Source: Kribbella pratensis
GTDB lineage: Bacteria > Actinomycetota > Actinomycetes > Propionibacteriales > Kribbellaceae
NCBI RefSeq assembly: GCF_004366075.1
Contig: NZ_SODU01000001.1
Coordinates: 1,178,001 to 1,242,000, forward strand
Direction of reading: 5' to 3'
DNA length: 64,000 nt
A program made the translations under genes and the position numbers. How positions within the stretch are numbered: position 1 is the first letter of the stretch; the number at the start of each line of letters is the position of its first letter. The notes beneath the pieces are model-generated. The model made no database searches and was not told the DNA's origin. It was given only the letters and a program-made list of their open reading frames with translations. Positions 20,108 to 28,084 of this stretch are shown here, in pieces.

Positions 20108-20650
20108 TCAGAGAGTCGGGTCCTCCCCGGCGTCGATCGCCTTCCACTGATCCGCCCCCTGATCCGACCTGGCGGTGGCCGGGTCACGCTCGTAACGCTG
20201 GGTCGCGCTGCGCCAGCGGTGCGCCGTCAGCACGGTGAGCAGACCGGCCGCGACGAGCGCGATTCCGCCGCCCAGGGCGAACCACGGCGCCGGGCCTCCG
20301 GTCTGCACGACCTGATCGGTCAGTACGGCGCTGAGCACCGGCCGGATCCGGCTCAACTCGGCGCCGTCGGGCCGCACCAGCAGCGCGACGGCGACCGCGA
20401 TCGCACCCAGCACCACGACAAGAGCACCGAGCAGGCGGCGCAGCGCCGTACCTGCGAGTTTGGTGATCACCACCGCCACCAGCGACGCGAGCGCCAGCGC
20501 GACCGGGGCCTTGGTGATCGTGTAGCCGTTGAAGACCTCGTCCACGCGACCGGTGCCCGGGTTGACCGACACCCAGGTCAGGTACGCCGAGAGGCCGAGC
20601 AGGACGACCGCCACCAGGGTCAGCAGGTCGACCAGCCGTTGCGGCTTCAT
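20108..20650 (-). CDS. Trp-operon-associated membrane protein (TIGR02234 type)
   Basis: A 180-residue membrane protein starting at ATG 20650, overlapping the trpE stop by four bases. Four hydrophobic segments are visible. The first ([22 protein letters not shown]) and its extracytoplasmic loop match the family of membrane proteins encoded in actinobacterial trp operons. Function unknown; transport or feedback roles have not been shown. A longer frame into trpE was not used. Confidence 0.85.
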   Translation of the reverse strand: MKPQRLVDLLTLVAVVLLGLSAYLTWVSVNPGTGRVDEVFNGYTITKAPVALALASLVAVVITKLAGTALRRLLGALVVVLGAIAVAVALLVRPDGAELSRIRPVLSAVLTDQVVQTGGPAPWFALGGGIALVAAGLLTVLTAHRWRSATQRYERDPATARSDQGADQWKAIDAGEDPTL

Positions 20651-22149
20651 CCGTCCGCCAGGACGTCGCTGAACGTTCCGGCGACCGCGATCGCGTTCAG
20701 GACGGCGGCCGCCTTCGTCCGGCACTCGGCGTCCTCCGCGGCGGGATCCGAGTCCGCGACGATCCCGGCTCCGGCCTGGACGTACGCCGTACCGCCGCGC
20801 AGCACCGCGGTGCGGATGGCGATCGCGGTGTCGGCGTCGCCGGCGAAGTCCAGGTAGCCGACCACACCGCCGTACACCCCACGCCGGGTGACCTCGAGCT
20901 TGTCGATGATCTCCATCGCGCGCGGTTTCGGTGCCCCCGACAACGTGCCCGCGGGGAACGCGGCGGTGAGCGCGTCGAAGGCCGTCATGCCGGCCTTGAG
21001 CTGCCCGGTGACCGTCGACTCCAGGTGCATCACGTGGCTGTAGCGGCGGACGTCCATGAAGTCGACGACCTCGACCGTGCCGGGCGCGCAGACCTTGCCG
21101 ACGTCGTTGCGGCCGAGGTCCACGAGCATCAGGTGCTCGGCGCGTTCCTTCACGTCCGCGCGCAGCTCCTCCTCCAGCGCGTGGTCCTCCTCCGGCGTCG
21201 CGCCGCGGCGGCGGGTGCCGGCGATCGGGTGCAGGATCACCTTGTTCTCGGTGACCTTGACCAGTGCCTCCGGGCTGGAGCCGACGATGTCGAAGCCGTC
21301 CAGGCGGACCAGGTACATGTACGGGCTGGGGTTCGAGCGCCGCAGCACCCGGTAGATGTCGAGCGCGGAGGCGCTGCTCTGCAGCTCGAACCGCTGCGAG
21401 ACGACGATCTGGAACGCCTCGCCGGCGCGGATCTCCTCCTTCGCGTCCTCGACCGCTTGGCGGTACTCGGCGCTGGAGCGCTGCCGGTGCGGGTCCGGCT
21501 GGGCCTGCCGGTCCGCGTGCACGACGTACGACGGGGTGGGCCTGGCGAGGTCGCGCTCCATGGCGTCCAGGCGGCGTACGGCGTCGGCGTAGGCCTCGTC
21601 GACGCGCTCGTCGGAGTCGTCCCAGTTGACCGCGTTCGCGATCAGCCAGATCTCACCGGTCTCGTGGTCGAGCGCGGCCAGGTCGGTGGCGAACAGGAAC
21701 GTGAGCTCGGGCAGGCCGAGGTCGTCGGTGGTCGTGTCCGGCAGGCGCTCGAGGCGGCGTACGGCGTCGTACCCGAGGAAGCCGACCATGCCGCCGGTCA
21801 GCGGCGGCAGGTCCGGCAGCCGCGGCGTGTGCAGGATCTCGAGCGTCTCGCGCAGCGCCTTCAACGGGTCGCCGGTCTGCGGCAGGCCTACGGGCGGGTT
21901 GCCGGTCCAGACGGCCTCGCCGTTGCGTTCGGTGAGGGTCGCGGAGGAGCGGACACCGATGAACGAATACCTGGACCAGACGCCGCCGTTCTCCGCCGAC
22001 TCCAGCAGGAACGTGCCTTCCCGTTCGGCCGCGAGCTTGCCGTACACGCCGATCGGGGTCTCCGCGTCGGCCAGCAGCCGCCGCGTCACCGGGATGACCC
22101 GGCGGTCCTTCGCGTACTCGCGGAACGTCTCGAGCGCCGGCGCCGTCAC
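20647..22149 (-). CDS. trpE: Anthranilate synthase component I
   Basis: It makes anthranilate from chorismate, using ammonia from a glutaminase partner not encoded in this window. It has 500 residues from GTG 22149, which overlaps the hisI stop by four bases (GTGA). The N-terminal domain carries the tryptophan feedback region ([18 protein letters not shown]). The C-terminal chorismate-binding domain includes [28 protein letters not shown] and [17 protein letters not shown] much longer upstream frame is spurious because it crosses hisI and the dipeptidase in other phases. No leader peptide with Trp codons was recognised upstream. Confidence 0.96.
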   Translation of the reverse strand: MTAPALETFREYAKDRRVIPVTRRLLADAETPIGVYGKLAAEREGTFLLESAENGGVWSRYSFIGVRSSATLTERNGEAVWTGNPPVGLPQTGDPLKALRETLEILHTPRLPDLPPLTGGMVGFLGYDAVRRLERLPDTTTDDLGLPELTFLFATDLAALDHETGEIWLIANAVNWDDSDERVDEAYADAVRRLDAMERDLARPTPSYVVHADRQAQPDPHRQRSSAEYRQAVEDAKEEIRAGEAFQIVVSQRFELQSSASALDIYRVLRRSNPSPYMYLVRLDGFDIVGSSPEALVKVTENKVILHPIAGTRRRGATPEEDHALEEELRADVKERAEHLMLVDLGRNDVGKVCAPGTVEVVDFMDVRRYSHVMHLESTVTGQLKAGMTAFDALTAAFPAGTLSGAPKPRAMEIIDKLEVTRRGVYGGVVGYLDFAGDADTAIAIRTAVLRGGTAYVQAGAGIVADSDPAAEDAECRTKAAAVLNAIAVAGTFSDVLADG

Positions 22150-22478
22150 GCTGCCTTCACCTCGATCTCGCCGTGCTCGAAGCAGCTGCGGGTCCCGGTG
22201 TGACAGGCGGGGCCTTCCTGGTCGACGAGGACCAGCAGGGTGTCGGCGTCGCAGTCGACGAGGATCTGCTTGACGTGCTGACGGTGGCCGCTGGTTTCGC
22301 CCTTCACCCAGTACTGCTGCCGGCTGCGCGACCAGAACGTGCTCCGCCCGCTCTCCGCGGTACGGCGCACCGCCTCGGCGTTCATCCAGCCCACCATCAG
22401 GACCTCGCGCGTGTCGTACTGCTGCACCACTGCCGGGATCAGACCGGCCGCGTCGAAGGTCAACTCGTCGATAATCAC
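22146..22478 (-). CDS. hisI: Phosphoribosyl-AMP cyclohydrolase
   Basis: It opens the adenine ring of PR-AMP in histidine synthesis. It has 110 residues from GTG 22478. Motifs: [28 protein letters not shown], metal-binding DCDAD, and the zinc cysteines in [12 protein letters not shown]. It is monofunctional, without the HisE domain found in enterobacteria. It is the first gene of the leftward his-trp array, 64 bases from the divergent dipeptidase, so the array's main promoter probably lies in that gap. Confidence 0.94.
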   Translation of the reverse strand: MIIDELTFDAAGLIPAVVQQYDTREVLMVGWMNAEAVRRTAESGRSTFWSRSRQQYWVKGETSGHRQHVKQILVDCDADTLLVLVDQEGPACHTGTRSCFEHGEIEVKAA

Positions 22479-22542
22479 CCGCCCATTGTCCCCGATCCGG
22501 GGTTGCCTTCTGACCACGGTCCCGAACTGCGAGGATGGCGCA

Positions 22543-23649
22543 ATGACTAGTGAGGCGCGGATCGAGGCGCTGCTGGCGGAGCATCCGGTGATCGACGGGC
22601 ACAACGACCTGCCGATCGCGTTCTACGAGCTGTGCGGGTACGACCTGGACGCGTACGACCTGGCCGGTTCGGTGCCGCAACTCCACACGGACCTGCCGCG
22701 GCTGCGCGCGGGCCACGTGGGTGCGCAGTTCTGGTCCCTGTGGGTGCCGCAGGACGAGCACGCGGTACGGCGTACGTTCGAACAACTCGACTTCGTCCGG
22801 CGACTCGTCGAGCGGTTCCCGTCGGACCTCCAACTGGCGGATACCGCCGACGACGTGGACGCGGCGATCAAGGCCGGCCGGGTCGCGTCGCTGATGGGGA
22901 TGGAGGGCGGCCATTCGATCGGTGAGTCGCTCGGCGTGCTGCGGGTGATGCGCGCGCTCGGCGTGCGGTACATGACTCTGACCCACAACAACAACGTGTC
23001 CTGGGCGGACTCGGCGACCGACGAACCGGTGCTCGGCGGGCTGAACGAGTTCGGCGAGGACGTCGTCCGGGAGATGAACCGGATCGGCATGCTGGTCGAC
23101 CTGTCGCACGTCTCCGCGGACACCATGCGGCACGCGCTGCGGGTGACGAGTGCGCCGGTGATCTTCAGCCACTCGTCTGCGCGCGCGGTCTGCGACGTAC
23201 CGCGGAACGCGCCGGACCACGTCCTCGAGACGCTGACCGGCAACGACGGCGTCTGCATGGTGACGTTCGTGCCGTACTTCACCTCCCAGGCGTACGTCGA
23301 CTGGCTCGACGGGATGCACGCACTGGCAAAGGAGCACGGCCTCGAGGCACCTGAGCATCGCGAGAAGGTCGAGGCGATGTACGGCGTGCCGCGGCCGGAG
23401 GTCACGCTCGCGGACGTGGTCGAGCATGTCGAACACGCCCGCGAGGTCGCGGGGGTCGACCACATCGGTCTCGGCGGGGACTACGACGGCTGCCCCGAGT
23501 TCCCGGTCGAGCTGCCGGACGTGGCGTCGTACCCGGTGCTGTTCAGCGCGCTGGCCGACCGCGGCTGGAGCGACGAGGAGCTCGGCAAACTTGCCGGAGG
23601 CAACATCCTGCGCGTGCTCCGGGCCGCGGACGACGCAGCTACCGCCTAG
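22543..23649 (+). CDS. Membrane-dipeptidase-type peptidase (M19)
   Basis: A zinc dipeptidase of the renal-dipeptidase family, 368 residues from ATG 22543 with GAGGA upstream. Metal-site motifs: VIDGHNDLP (His and Asp), GMEGGHSI (bridging Glu), LVDLSHVS and FSHSSAR (His), and [13 protein letters not shown] near the C-terminus. No signal peptide, so it is probably cytoplasmic and active on dipeptides, D-amino-acid-containing peptides or similar amides. Its TAG stop shares the tetranucleotide CTAG with the convergent GNAT gene. Confidence 0.93.
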   Translation: MTSEARIEALLAEHPVIDGHNDLPIAFYELCGYDLDAYDLAGSVPQLHTDLPRLRAGHVGAQFWSLWVPQDEHAVRRTFEQLDFVRRLVERFPSDLQLADTADDVDAAIKAGRVASLMGMEGGHSIGESLGVLRVMRALGVRYMTLTHNNNVSWADSATDEPVLGGLNEFGEDVVREMNRIGMLVDLSHVSADTMRHALRVTSAPVIFSHSSARAVCDVPRNAPDHVLETLTGNDGVCMVTFVPYFTSQAYVDWLDGMHALAKEHGLEAPEHREKVEAMYGVPRPEVTLADVVEHVEHAREVAGVDHIGLGGDYDGCPEFPVELPDVASYPVLFSALADRGWSDEELGKLAGGNILRVLRAADDAATA

Positions 23650-24512
23650 GCGTCCCGGTACTGGGAGCGGATCTCGTCCTGGGGTTCGAGCCCGGCGGCC
23701 TGGTACGTCGCGACCGCGCCGACGTTCGTTGCCGGGGTGACCGTGTAGACGCTGGACGCCCCCATCTCCTGGAGCGTGCGGGCGCAACCGAGGACCATCG
23801 CGGTGCCGTACCCGCGGCCGCGGTGCAGGCGGTGGACGCCCATCGGCTCGATGTAGCCGGGGCGTCCCTCGCCGGCCGACCAGACGGTGGCGGCGGCAAC
23901 GGATTCGCCGAGCTCGTTGCGGAGCACGAGATCGCGTGCGTCGGCGTACGGCAGGCCGTCGGCCATCGCGAACCAGCGGTCGTCGGTGAACGTCGACCCG
24001 TCGAACGACGCCCGCTGTACGCCGGTCCGCTCGTGAGCCTCCTCCGGGCCGATCACGTCGATCCGTACCCCCGGATCCGGCACCGGGTCGGTCAGGTCGC
24101 GCCACACCGGGACCCACGGCACGTCCGCATTCCAGCCGTCCTTGAACAGCAGGTCCTGGACGAGCGCTCCCATCGGCGTCTCGACGTACACCTTGCCCTC
24201 GATCAGCACACCCCGCGCGGGCTCCGACACGTCCTCGGCGATCCGGTGCGCGAGCTCCTCGTCACGCTGGAGGTCCGGCTCGATCGCCATCCGCAGCCAG
24301 TCCGGCTCGTCGAGCATCCCGATCGCGACGATCTCCCCGCCCCGCCGCCAGATCCGGGTCGCCGCCGCGGTCCGCTCCTCGCCGAACCGCCAGAACCACC
24401 CGAGATCCCCCGGATGCAACTGCGACGCCACCCCTTCCCGCTGCCACTCCCGCAGCACCCCCACGACATCCCCCAACTCCCCGGCCCCCGCCGTAACCAT
24501 CTCAATACCCAT
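23646..24512 (-). CDS. GNAT-family N-acetyltransferase
   Basis: A 288-residue protein. The C-terminal GNAT domain has the acetyl-CoA loop [17 protein letters not shown] followed by a helix and [15 protein letters not shown], the usual end of the fold. The N-terminal half looks like a degenerate second GNAT-like domain. ATG 24512 was chosen; ATG 24500 is an alternative. The substrate is unknown. Its stop overlaps the dipeptidase stop by four bases. Its upstream region is unusually C-rich on the + strand. Confidence 0.82.
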   Translation of the reverse strand: MGIEMVTAGAGELGDVVGVLREWQREGVASQLHPGDLGWFWRFGEERTAAATRIWRRGGEIVAIGMLDEPDWLRMAIEPDLQRDEELAHRIAEDVSEPARGVLIEGKVYVETPMGALVQDLLFKDGWNADVPWVPVWRDLTDPVPDPGVRIDVIGPEEAHERTGVQRASFDGSTFTDDRWFAMADGLPYADARDLVLRNELGESVAAATVWSAGEGRPGYIEPMGVHRLHRGRGYGTAMVLGCARTLQEMGASSVYTVTPATNVGAVATYQAAGLEPQDEIRSQYRDA

Positions 24513-24704
24513 CCCCCGATCACACACCATCGGCCCCACCCCCCGCACCCCACTTCCAGCCCCGGCACCCGACTTTGAGGCCCCACCAACCACCCCACCG
24601 CCACCTTGAGCCTCCACCAACCAAAATCCGCCGCGAGATTTGGGTGGCCCGTGCTCAAAGACGTTTTCCACAGGTCGGTGGGTAACGGGGTGCGGGGGTG
24701 ATGT

Positions 24705-24725
24705 GGGTGGAGGGAGGGTGGTGGG
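24705..24725 (+). promoter_or_regulatory. G-quadruplex-type motif overlapping the ribosome site
   Basis: Four GGG runs (24705-24707, 24712-24714, 24716-24718, 24723-24725) with loops of four, one and four bases end exactly at the ATG at 24726. They form the only purine-rich ribosome site for that gene. A folded quadruplex in the mRNA would block initiation. The pattern is clear; the function is inferred. Confidence 0.5.
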
Positions 24726-25733
24726 ATGGATCGGCTTGATCATGGGGTGCGGGAGCGGCTGGCTGTGGTTGCGCGGACTCCGCAGCGGCGCGCCGCCCTG
24801 CGTGAGCTCGGGCTCGGTGACGCCGACCTCCGGAGGCTGGTACGGCGTGGTGCTCTGCGACACCACCACGGCCATTACGTCGACGGGCGTCTCGATGAGC
24901 AACTCGCGGCGATCGCCTGCGCACATGCGGCGTACCCGGGCTCTGTCGTGAGTCACTTCAGCGCCGCCCGGCTGGCCGACATCCCGGTGTGGACCGACCG
25001 CGGCCGCCCGAGTGGCGTCCCGATCGATGCCGCGTGGCTGACCCGTCCGCCGGAAGCCCCGCGCAATCAGCGACGCGCGGACATCGTCGTACGGCGTGCC
25101 GGCCTGACGGTGGCTGACCTGTCACATCACTTGTGGCTACCGGTCACCTGCAGCGCCCGGACCGTGCTCGACCTCGCCCGGGAACTGCCGCTGCGCGAGT
25201 CGATCGTCACGGTCGACGCCGCGTTGCGTAGCGGTACGGCGATGGCGGACCTGCACGCAATGGCCGAACGCCAGGAGCATTGGCCCGGCATCCGGCGAGC
25301 ACTGTCGGCCATCGCGTTCGGTGACCCCGCGTCGGAGTCCCCTTTGGAGTCGATCGCCCGGGCCAGGTTCGCGGCCGCCGGTCTGCCTTCTCCCGTTCTC
25401 CAAGTGCAGTTCTTCGACGGCTTCGACTGGATGCTCGAGCGGGTTGACTTCTGGTGGCCGTGGTTTCGTACGGTCGGGGAGGCGGACGGGCTTGCGAAGT
25501 ACGAAGCAAGCAGCCCGGAGGAGCGTCGGCGTCTGCTGCGCCGGAGCCACCGGCGTGACCAGCGGCTCAGTGACCGTGGCGTCGAACTCGTTCACTTCGG
25601 TTGGGAGGACGTGGTCGATCCGAGGTCGGATCTGATCGATCGCTTCCGAGCGGCCTTTGCGCGCGGCGAGGCGCGTCACACCGAGCCACCCCACTGGCGT
25701 ACCGCTCCGCCGCCGCACGTCGATGCCGCGTGA
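24726..25733 (+). CDS. AbiEi-antitoxin/DUF559-like protein
   Basis: A 335-residue protein of a large actinobacterial family. The N-terminus resembles a winged-helix AbiEi-type domain (LGLGDADLRRLVRRGALRHHHGHYV). The C-terminal region resembles a PD-(D/E)XK or very-short-patch-repair-like nuclease fold: SESPLESIARARF, then ERVDFWWPW, then GEADGLAKY, which could supply the Glu, Asp and Glu-x-Lys set. Members are often annotated as hypothetical or as type IV antitoxin-like. No AbiEii-type toxin lies next to it. The gene is flanked by a 14-bp inverted repeat and its ribosome site lies in a G-quadruplex-type motif. Confidence 0.65.
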   Translation: MDRLDHGVRERLAVVARTPQRRAALRELGLGDADLRRLVRRGALRHHHGHYVDGRLDEQLAAIACAHAAYPGSVVSHFSAARLADIPVWTDRGRPSGVPIDAAWLTRPPEAPRNQRRADIVVRRAGLTVADLSHHLWLPVTCSARTVLDLARELPLRESIVTVDAALRSGTAMADLHAMAERQEHWPGIRRALSAIAFGDPASESPLESIARARFAAAGLPSPVLQVQFFDGFDWMLERVDFWWPWFRTVGEADGLAKYEASSPEERRRLLRRSHRRDQRLSDRGVELVHFGWEDVVDPRSDLIDRFRAAFARGEARHTEPPHWRTAPPPHVDAA

Positions 25734-25856
25734 CCTTGAGCACGGGCCAGCCGTTTTCGAGGCGCGTCCGTGGTTGGTGGGTGCTCGAGGAGTGTTTGAG
25801 GTTTCGGTGGTCGGGCACGGGGCGTGGGCTAGTGACAATCGACGGATGGAGTGGCT

Positions 25857-26171
25857 GTGCTGACCCTGACTGAGAACGCGACGCTGGTGATCAAGAGCAT
25901 CACCGGGGTCGAGGGCGCGCCGGACGGGGCCGGGGTGCGGATCTCGCAGGAGAACCCGGCGGATCCGGCGCTCGCGGTGACCACGACCGAGGCTCCGCAA
26001 CCGGGTGACCAGGTCGTCGAGGACGCGGGTGCCCGGGTCTTCCTCGAGCAGAACGCCGCGAACGCGCTCGACGACAAGATCCTGGACGCGGCGGTCGACG
26101 ACAAGGGCGGTGTCGAGTTCCTGCTGGTACCGCAGCCGGGCCCGAGCAACGGCGCGGCCCCGACCCCCTGA
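25857..26171 (+). CDS. HesB/IscA-fold small protein without cluster cysteines
   Basis: A 104-residue protein starting LTLTENATLVIKSITG, the typical opening of the actinobacterial HesB-like (ErpA-fold) family. GTG 25857 has GGA six bases upstream; GTG 25851 is an alternative. IscA/ErpA proteins bind Fe-S clusters through three cysteines, but this sequence contains none, so a cluster-carrier role is doubtful. These cysteine-free relatives are sometimes annotated as Fe-S biogenesis or adhesin proteins; the function is unknown. The convergent ABC gene lies beyond a terminator-rich spacer. Confidence 0.75.
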   Translation: MLTLTENATLVIKSITGVEGAPDGAGVRISQENPADPALAVTTTEAPQPGDQVVEDAGARVFLEQNAANALDDKILDAAVDDKGGVEFLLVPQPGPSNGAAPTP

Positions 26172-26181
26172 GCCAACCACG

Positions 26182-26203
26182 TTTGCCTGGTCGGCCAGGC
26201 AAA
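26182..26203. terminator. Hairpin terminator, first unit
   Basis: A 9-bp stem (26182-26190 with 26195-26203) and four-base loop eleven bases after the HesB-like stop. The 20-base core recurs at 26269-26288 with one mismatch. Confidence 0.7.
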
Positions 26204-26249
26204 TGAGGGGTTCTACACCCTGAAAGTGGGTGACAAACCCCGGACTTGG

Positions 26250-26282
26250 CTGGCTGACCAGGCAAATTGCCTGGTCAGCCAG
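26250..26282. terminator. 33-bp palindromic terminator, second unit
   Basis: An almost perfect palindrome, 16 bp per arm (26250-26265 with 26267-26282) around one central base, six bases from the stop of the convergent ABC gene. It works in either direction. The very short loop also allows cruciform extrusion in DNA. Confidence 0.7.
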
Positions 26283-26287
26283 GCAAA

Positions 26288-28084
26288 TTAGAGGGCGCTG
26301 CGCTGGGCGATCCAGCTGTCGTGCAGGCGGGTGTAGACCCCGCCTGCGCCGACGAGTTCGGCGTGCGGGCCGCGTTCCACGATCTTGCCCTCGTCGAAGA
26401 CCAGGACCTCGTCGGCTGCCTCGGCCGTCGACAGGCGGTGCGCGATGGTGACCGACGTACGGCCGGACATCAAACGCTCCAGTGCCGCGTTCACCCGCAC
26501 CTCGGTGCCGGGGTCGACCGCTGAGGTCGCCTCGTCGAGCACGAGCAGGTCCGGGTCGGCGATGTTCGCGCGGACCAGGGCCACCAACTGCCGCTCCCCG
26601 GCCGACAGCGACTCGCCGCGCTGACCGACCGGCGACTGCAGCCCGTCCGGCAGCGACTCCAGCCAGTCCGTCAGTCCGAGCGACTCGAACGCCGTGACCA
26701 GCTCCGCGTCCGTCACCTCGGGCCGTCCGAACCGCACGTTCTCGGCCAGCGACGCGTCGAACAGGTACCCGTCCTGCGGCACCATCACGACCCGCTCCCG
26801 CAGCGACTCGAAGGAGATCTCGCGGGCGTCCACCCCGTCCAGCCGCACCGCCCCGGACGTCGGATCCATCAACCGGGTCAGCAACTTCGCGAACGTCGTC
26901 TTGCCGGACCCGGTCTCCCCGACCACCGCGACCCGCCGATGCGGTTCGATCCGTACGTCGACGTCACGCAGCACCAGTTCGCCTTCCGGATAAGCGAAAT
27001 CGACGTCGTCGAACTCGACCGTGATCGGCCCGCGCGCCTGCTTCACGCCGTCCTCGCCCGGGTCCGCGACATCGGCCGGCGTCGCGATCACACCGAGCAC
27101 CCGGCGCCAGCCGGCGAACGCACTCTGCGCATCCGTCAGCACCTGCGTGGCGATCTGCACCGGGTCCGAGAACAGGGCCACCAGGAACATGAACGCGAGC
27201 AGCTCGCCGAGCGTCGCCTGCTTGTCGATGCCGAGCAGTACGCCGACCGTCAGTACGCCGGCGTTCGCGAGGCCGGCGGCCAGACCGCCGATCGAGAACG
27301 TCAGACCGGTGAGCGCCTGCGCCTTCGTCGCCGTACGGCGGTAGTCCTCGATCGACGCGTCGATCCGGTCCTGCGTGCGCTGCTCGATGGCGTACGAGCG
27401 GACGACCTGCGCGCCGACCACCGGCTCGGCGATCGCGGACAGCATCTCGCCGACCTTCGCCCGCACCACGCCGTACGCCTTCGACATCGCGCGCTGCAGA
27501 TACTTCAGGCTGCCGAACAGCGGAATGAAGCAGGCCAGCACGACCAGCGCGAGCTGCCACGAGTAGAAGAACATCACGATCGTCGCGAGCAGCATCTGCC
27601 CGAGGCTGACCAGGAAGATGAACCCGCCGAACTGCAGGAACTGCGACACCGTGTCCACGTCCGACGTGACCCGGCTGACCAGCGCCCCGCGCCGCTCGGT
27701 GCTCTGGGTCAGCACCGGCAGGTCGTGCACGTGCCGGAACGCCTTGATCCGCATCGTCGCCAGCCCGTGCTCCGAGTTGACCGCGAGCCGCACGGTCGTC
27801 AGGTACGACGCTCCCGCGGTGAGGATCACGCCCACCGCGCAGATCAGGCACATCCAGGCGACGTACGACGTATCCGGACCGCCCGGGCCGGACAGGCCCT
27901 TGTCGATGGTCTGCTGCACGGCGATCGGTACGACGATCCGCCCGGCCGTCATCGTCAGCGCGAGGAGCCCGGTCAGCCACCACCCGCGCGCGAGCTCGGG
28001 CGAGACCTTCAGACCGTCCTTGAGGGTCTGCAGTCCGCCCGCGTTGTCGCCGTGGTCAAGCCGCGAAGCTTCCGCCGCGCTCAC
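26288..28084 (-). CDS. ABC exporter half-transporter, catalytic-competent subunit
   Basis: A 598-residue type IV (exporter) ABC protein: six membrane helices in about residues 35-310, then the ATPase domain. Walker A is GETGSGKTT (about 389-397) and the Q-loop is near 437. The signature is non-canonical (LSAGE, about 493). Walker B ends in Asp517-Glu518 (LLVLDEATS), keeping the catalytic glutamate, and the switch histidine is His549 (IAHRLST). Its start overlaps the upstream partner by four bases, so the two should form a heterodimer. The substrate is unknown; multidrug or lipid export is typical. Confidence 0.93.
   Translation of the reverse strand: MSAAEASRLDHGDNAGGLQTLKDGLKVSPELARGWWLTGLLALTMTAGRIVVPIAVQQTIDKGLSGPGGPDTSYVAWMCLICAVGVILTAGASYLTTVRLAVNSEHGLATMRIKAFRHVHDLPVLTQSTERRGALVSRVTSDVDTVSQFLQFGGFIFLVSLGQMLLATIVMFFYSWQLALVVLACFIPLFGSLKYLQRAMSKAYGVVRAKVGEMLSAIAEPVVGAQVVRSYAIEQRTQDRIDASIEDYRRTATKAQALTGLTFSIGGLAAGLANAGVLTVGVLLGIDKQATLGELLAFMFLVALFSDPVQIATQVLTDAQSAFAGWRRVLGVIATPADVADPGEDGVKQARGPITVEFDDVDFAYPEGELVLRDVDVRIEPHRRVAVVGETGSGKTTFAKLLTRLMDPTSGAVRLDGVDAREISFESLRERVVMVPQDGYLFDASLAENVRFGRPEVTDAELVTAFESLGLTDWLESLPDGLQSPVGQRGESLSAGERQLVALVRANIADPDLLVLDEATSAVDPGTEVRVNAALERLMSGRTSVTIAHRLSTAEAADEVLVFDEGKIVERGPHAELVGAGGVYTRLHDSWIAQRSAL

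Larger units (their letters stand above)
24645..25749. repeat. 14-bp inverted repeat flanking the AbiEi-like gene
   Basis: The perfect 14-mer tggcccgtgctcaa at 24645-24658 recurs in reverse complement at 25736-25749. The copies lie about 70 bases before the start and directly after the stop of the enclosed gene. Neither copy has an obvious local hairpin partner. They could mark a mobile cassette or recombination sites. Confidence 0.6.

Noticed and set aside
24726-25733. A complete AbiE toxin-antitoxin operon
   Set aside because: Only an AbiEi-like protein is present; the next gene is a HesB-like protein, not an AbiEii nucleotidyltransferase.
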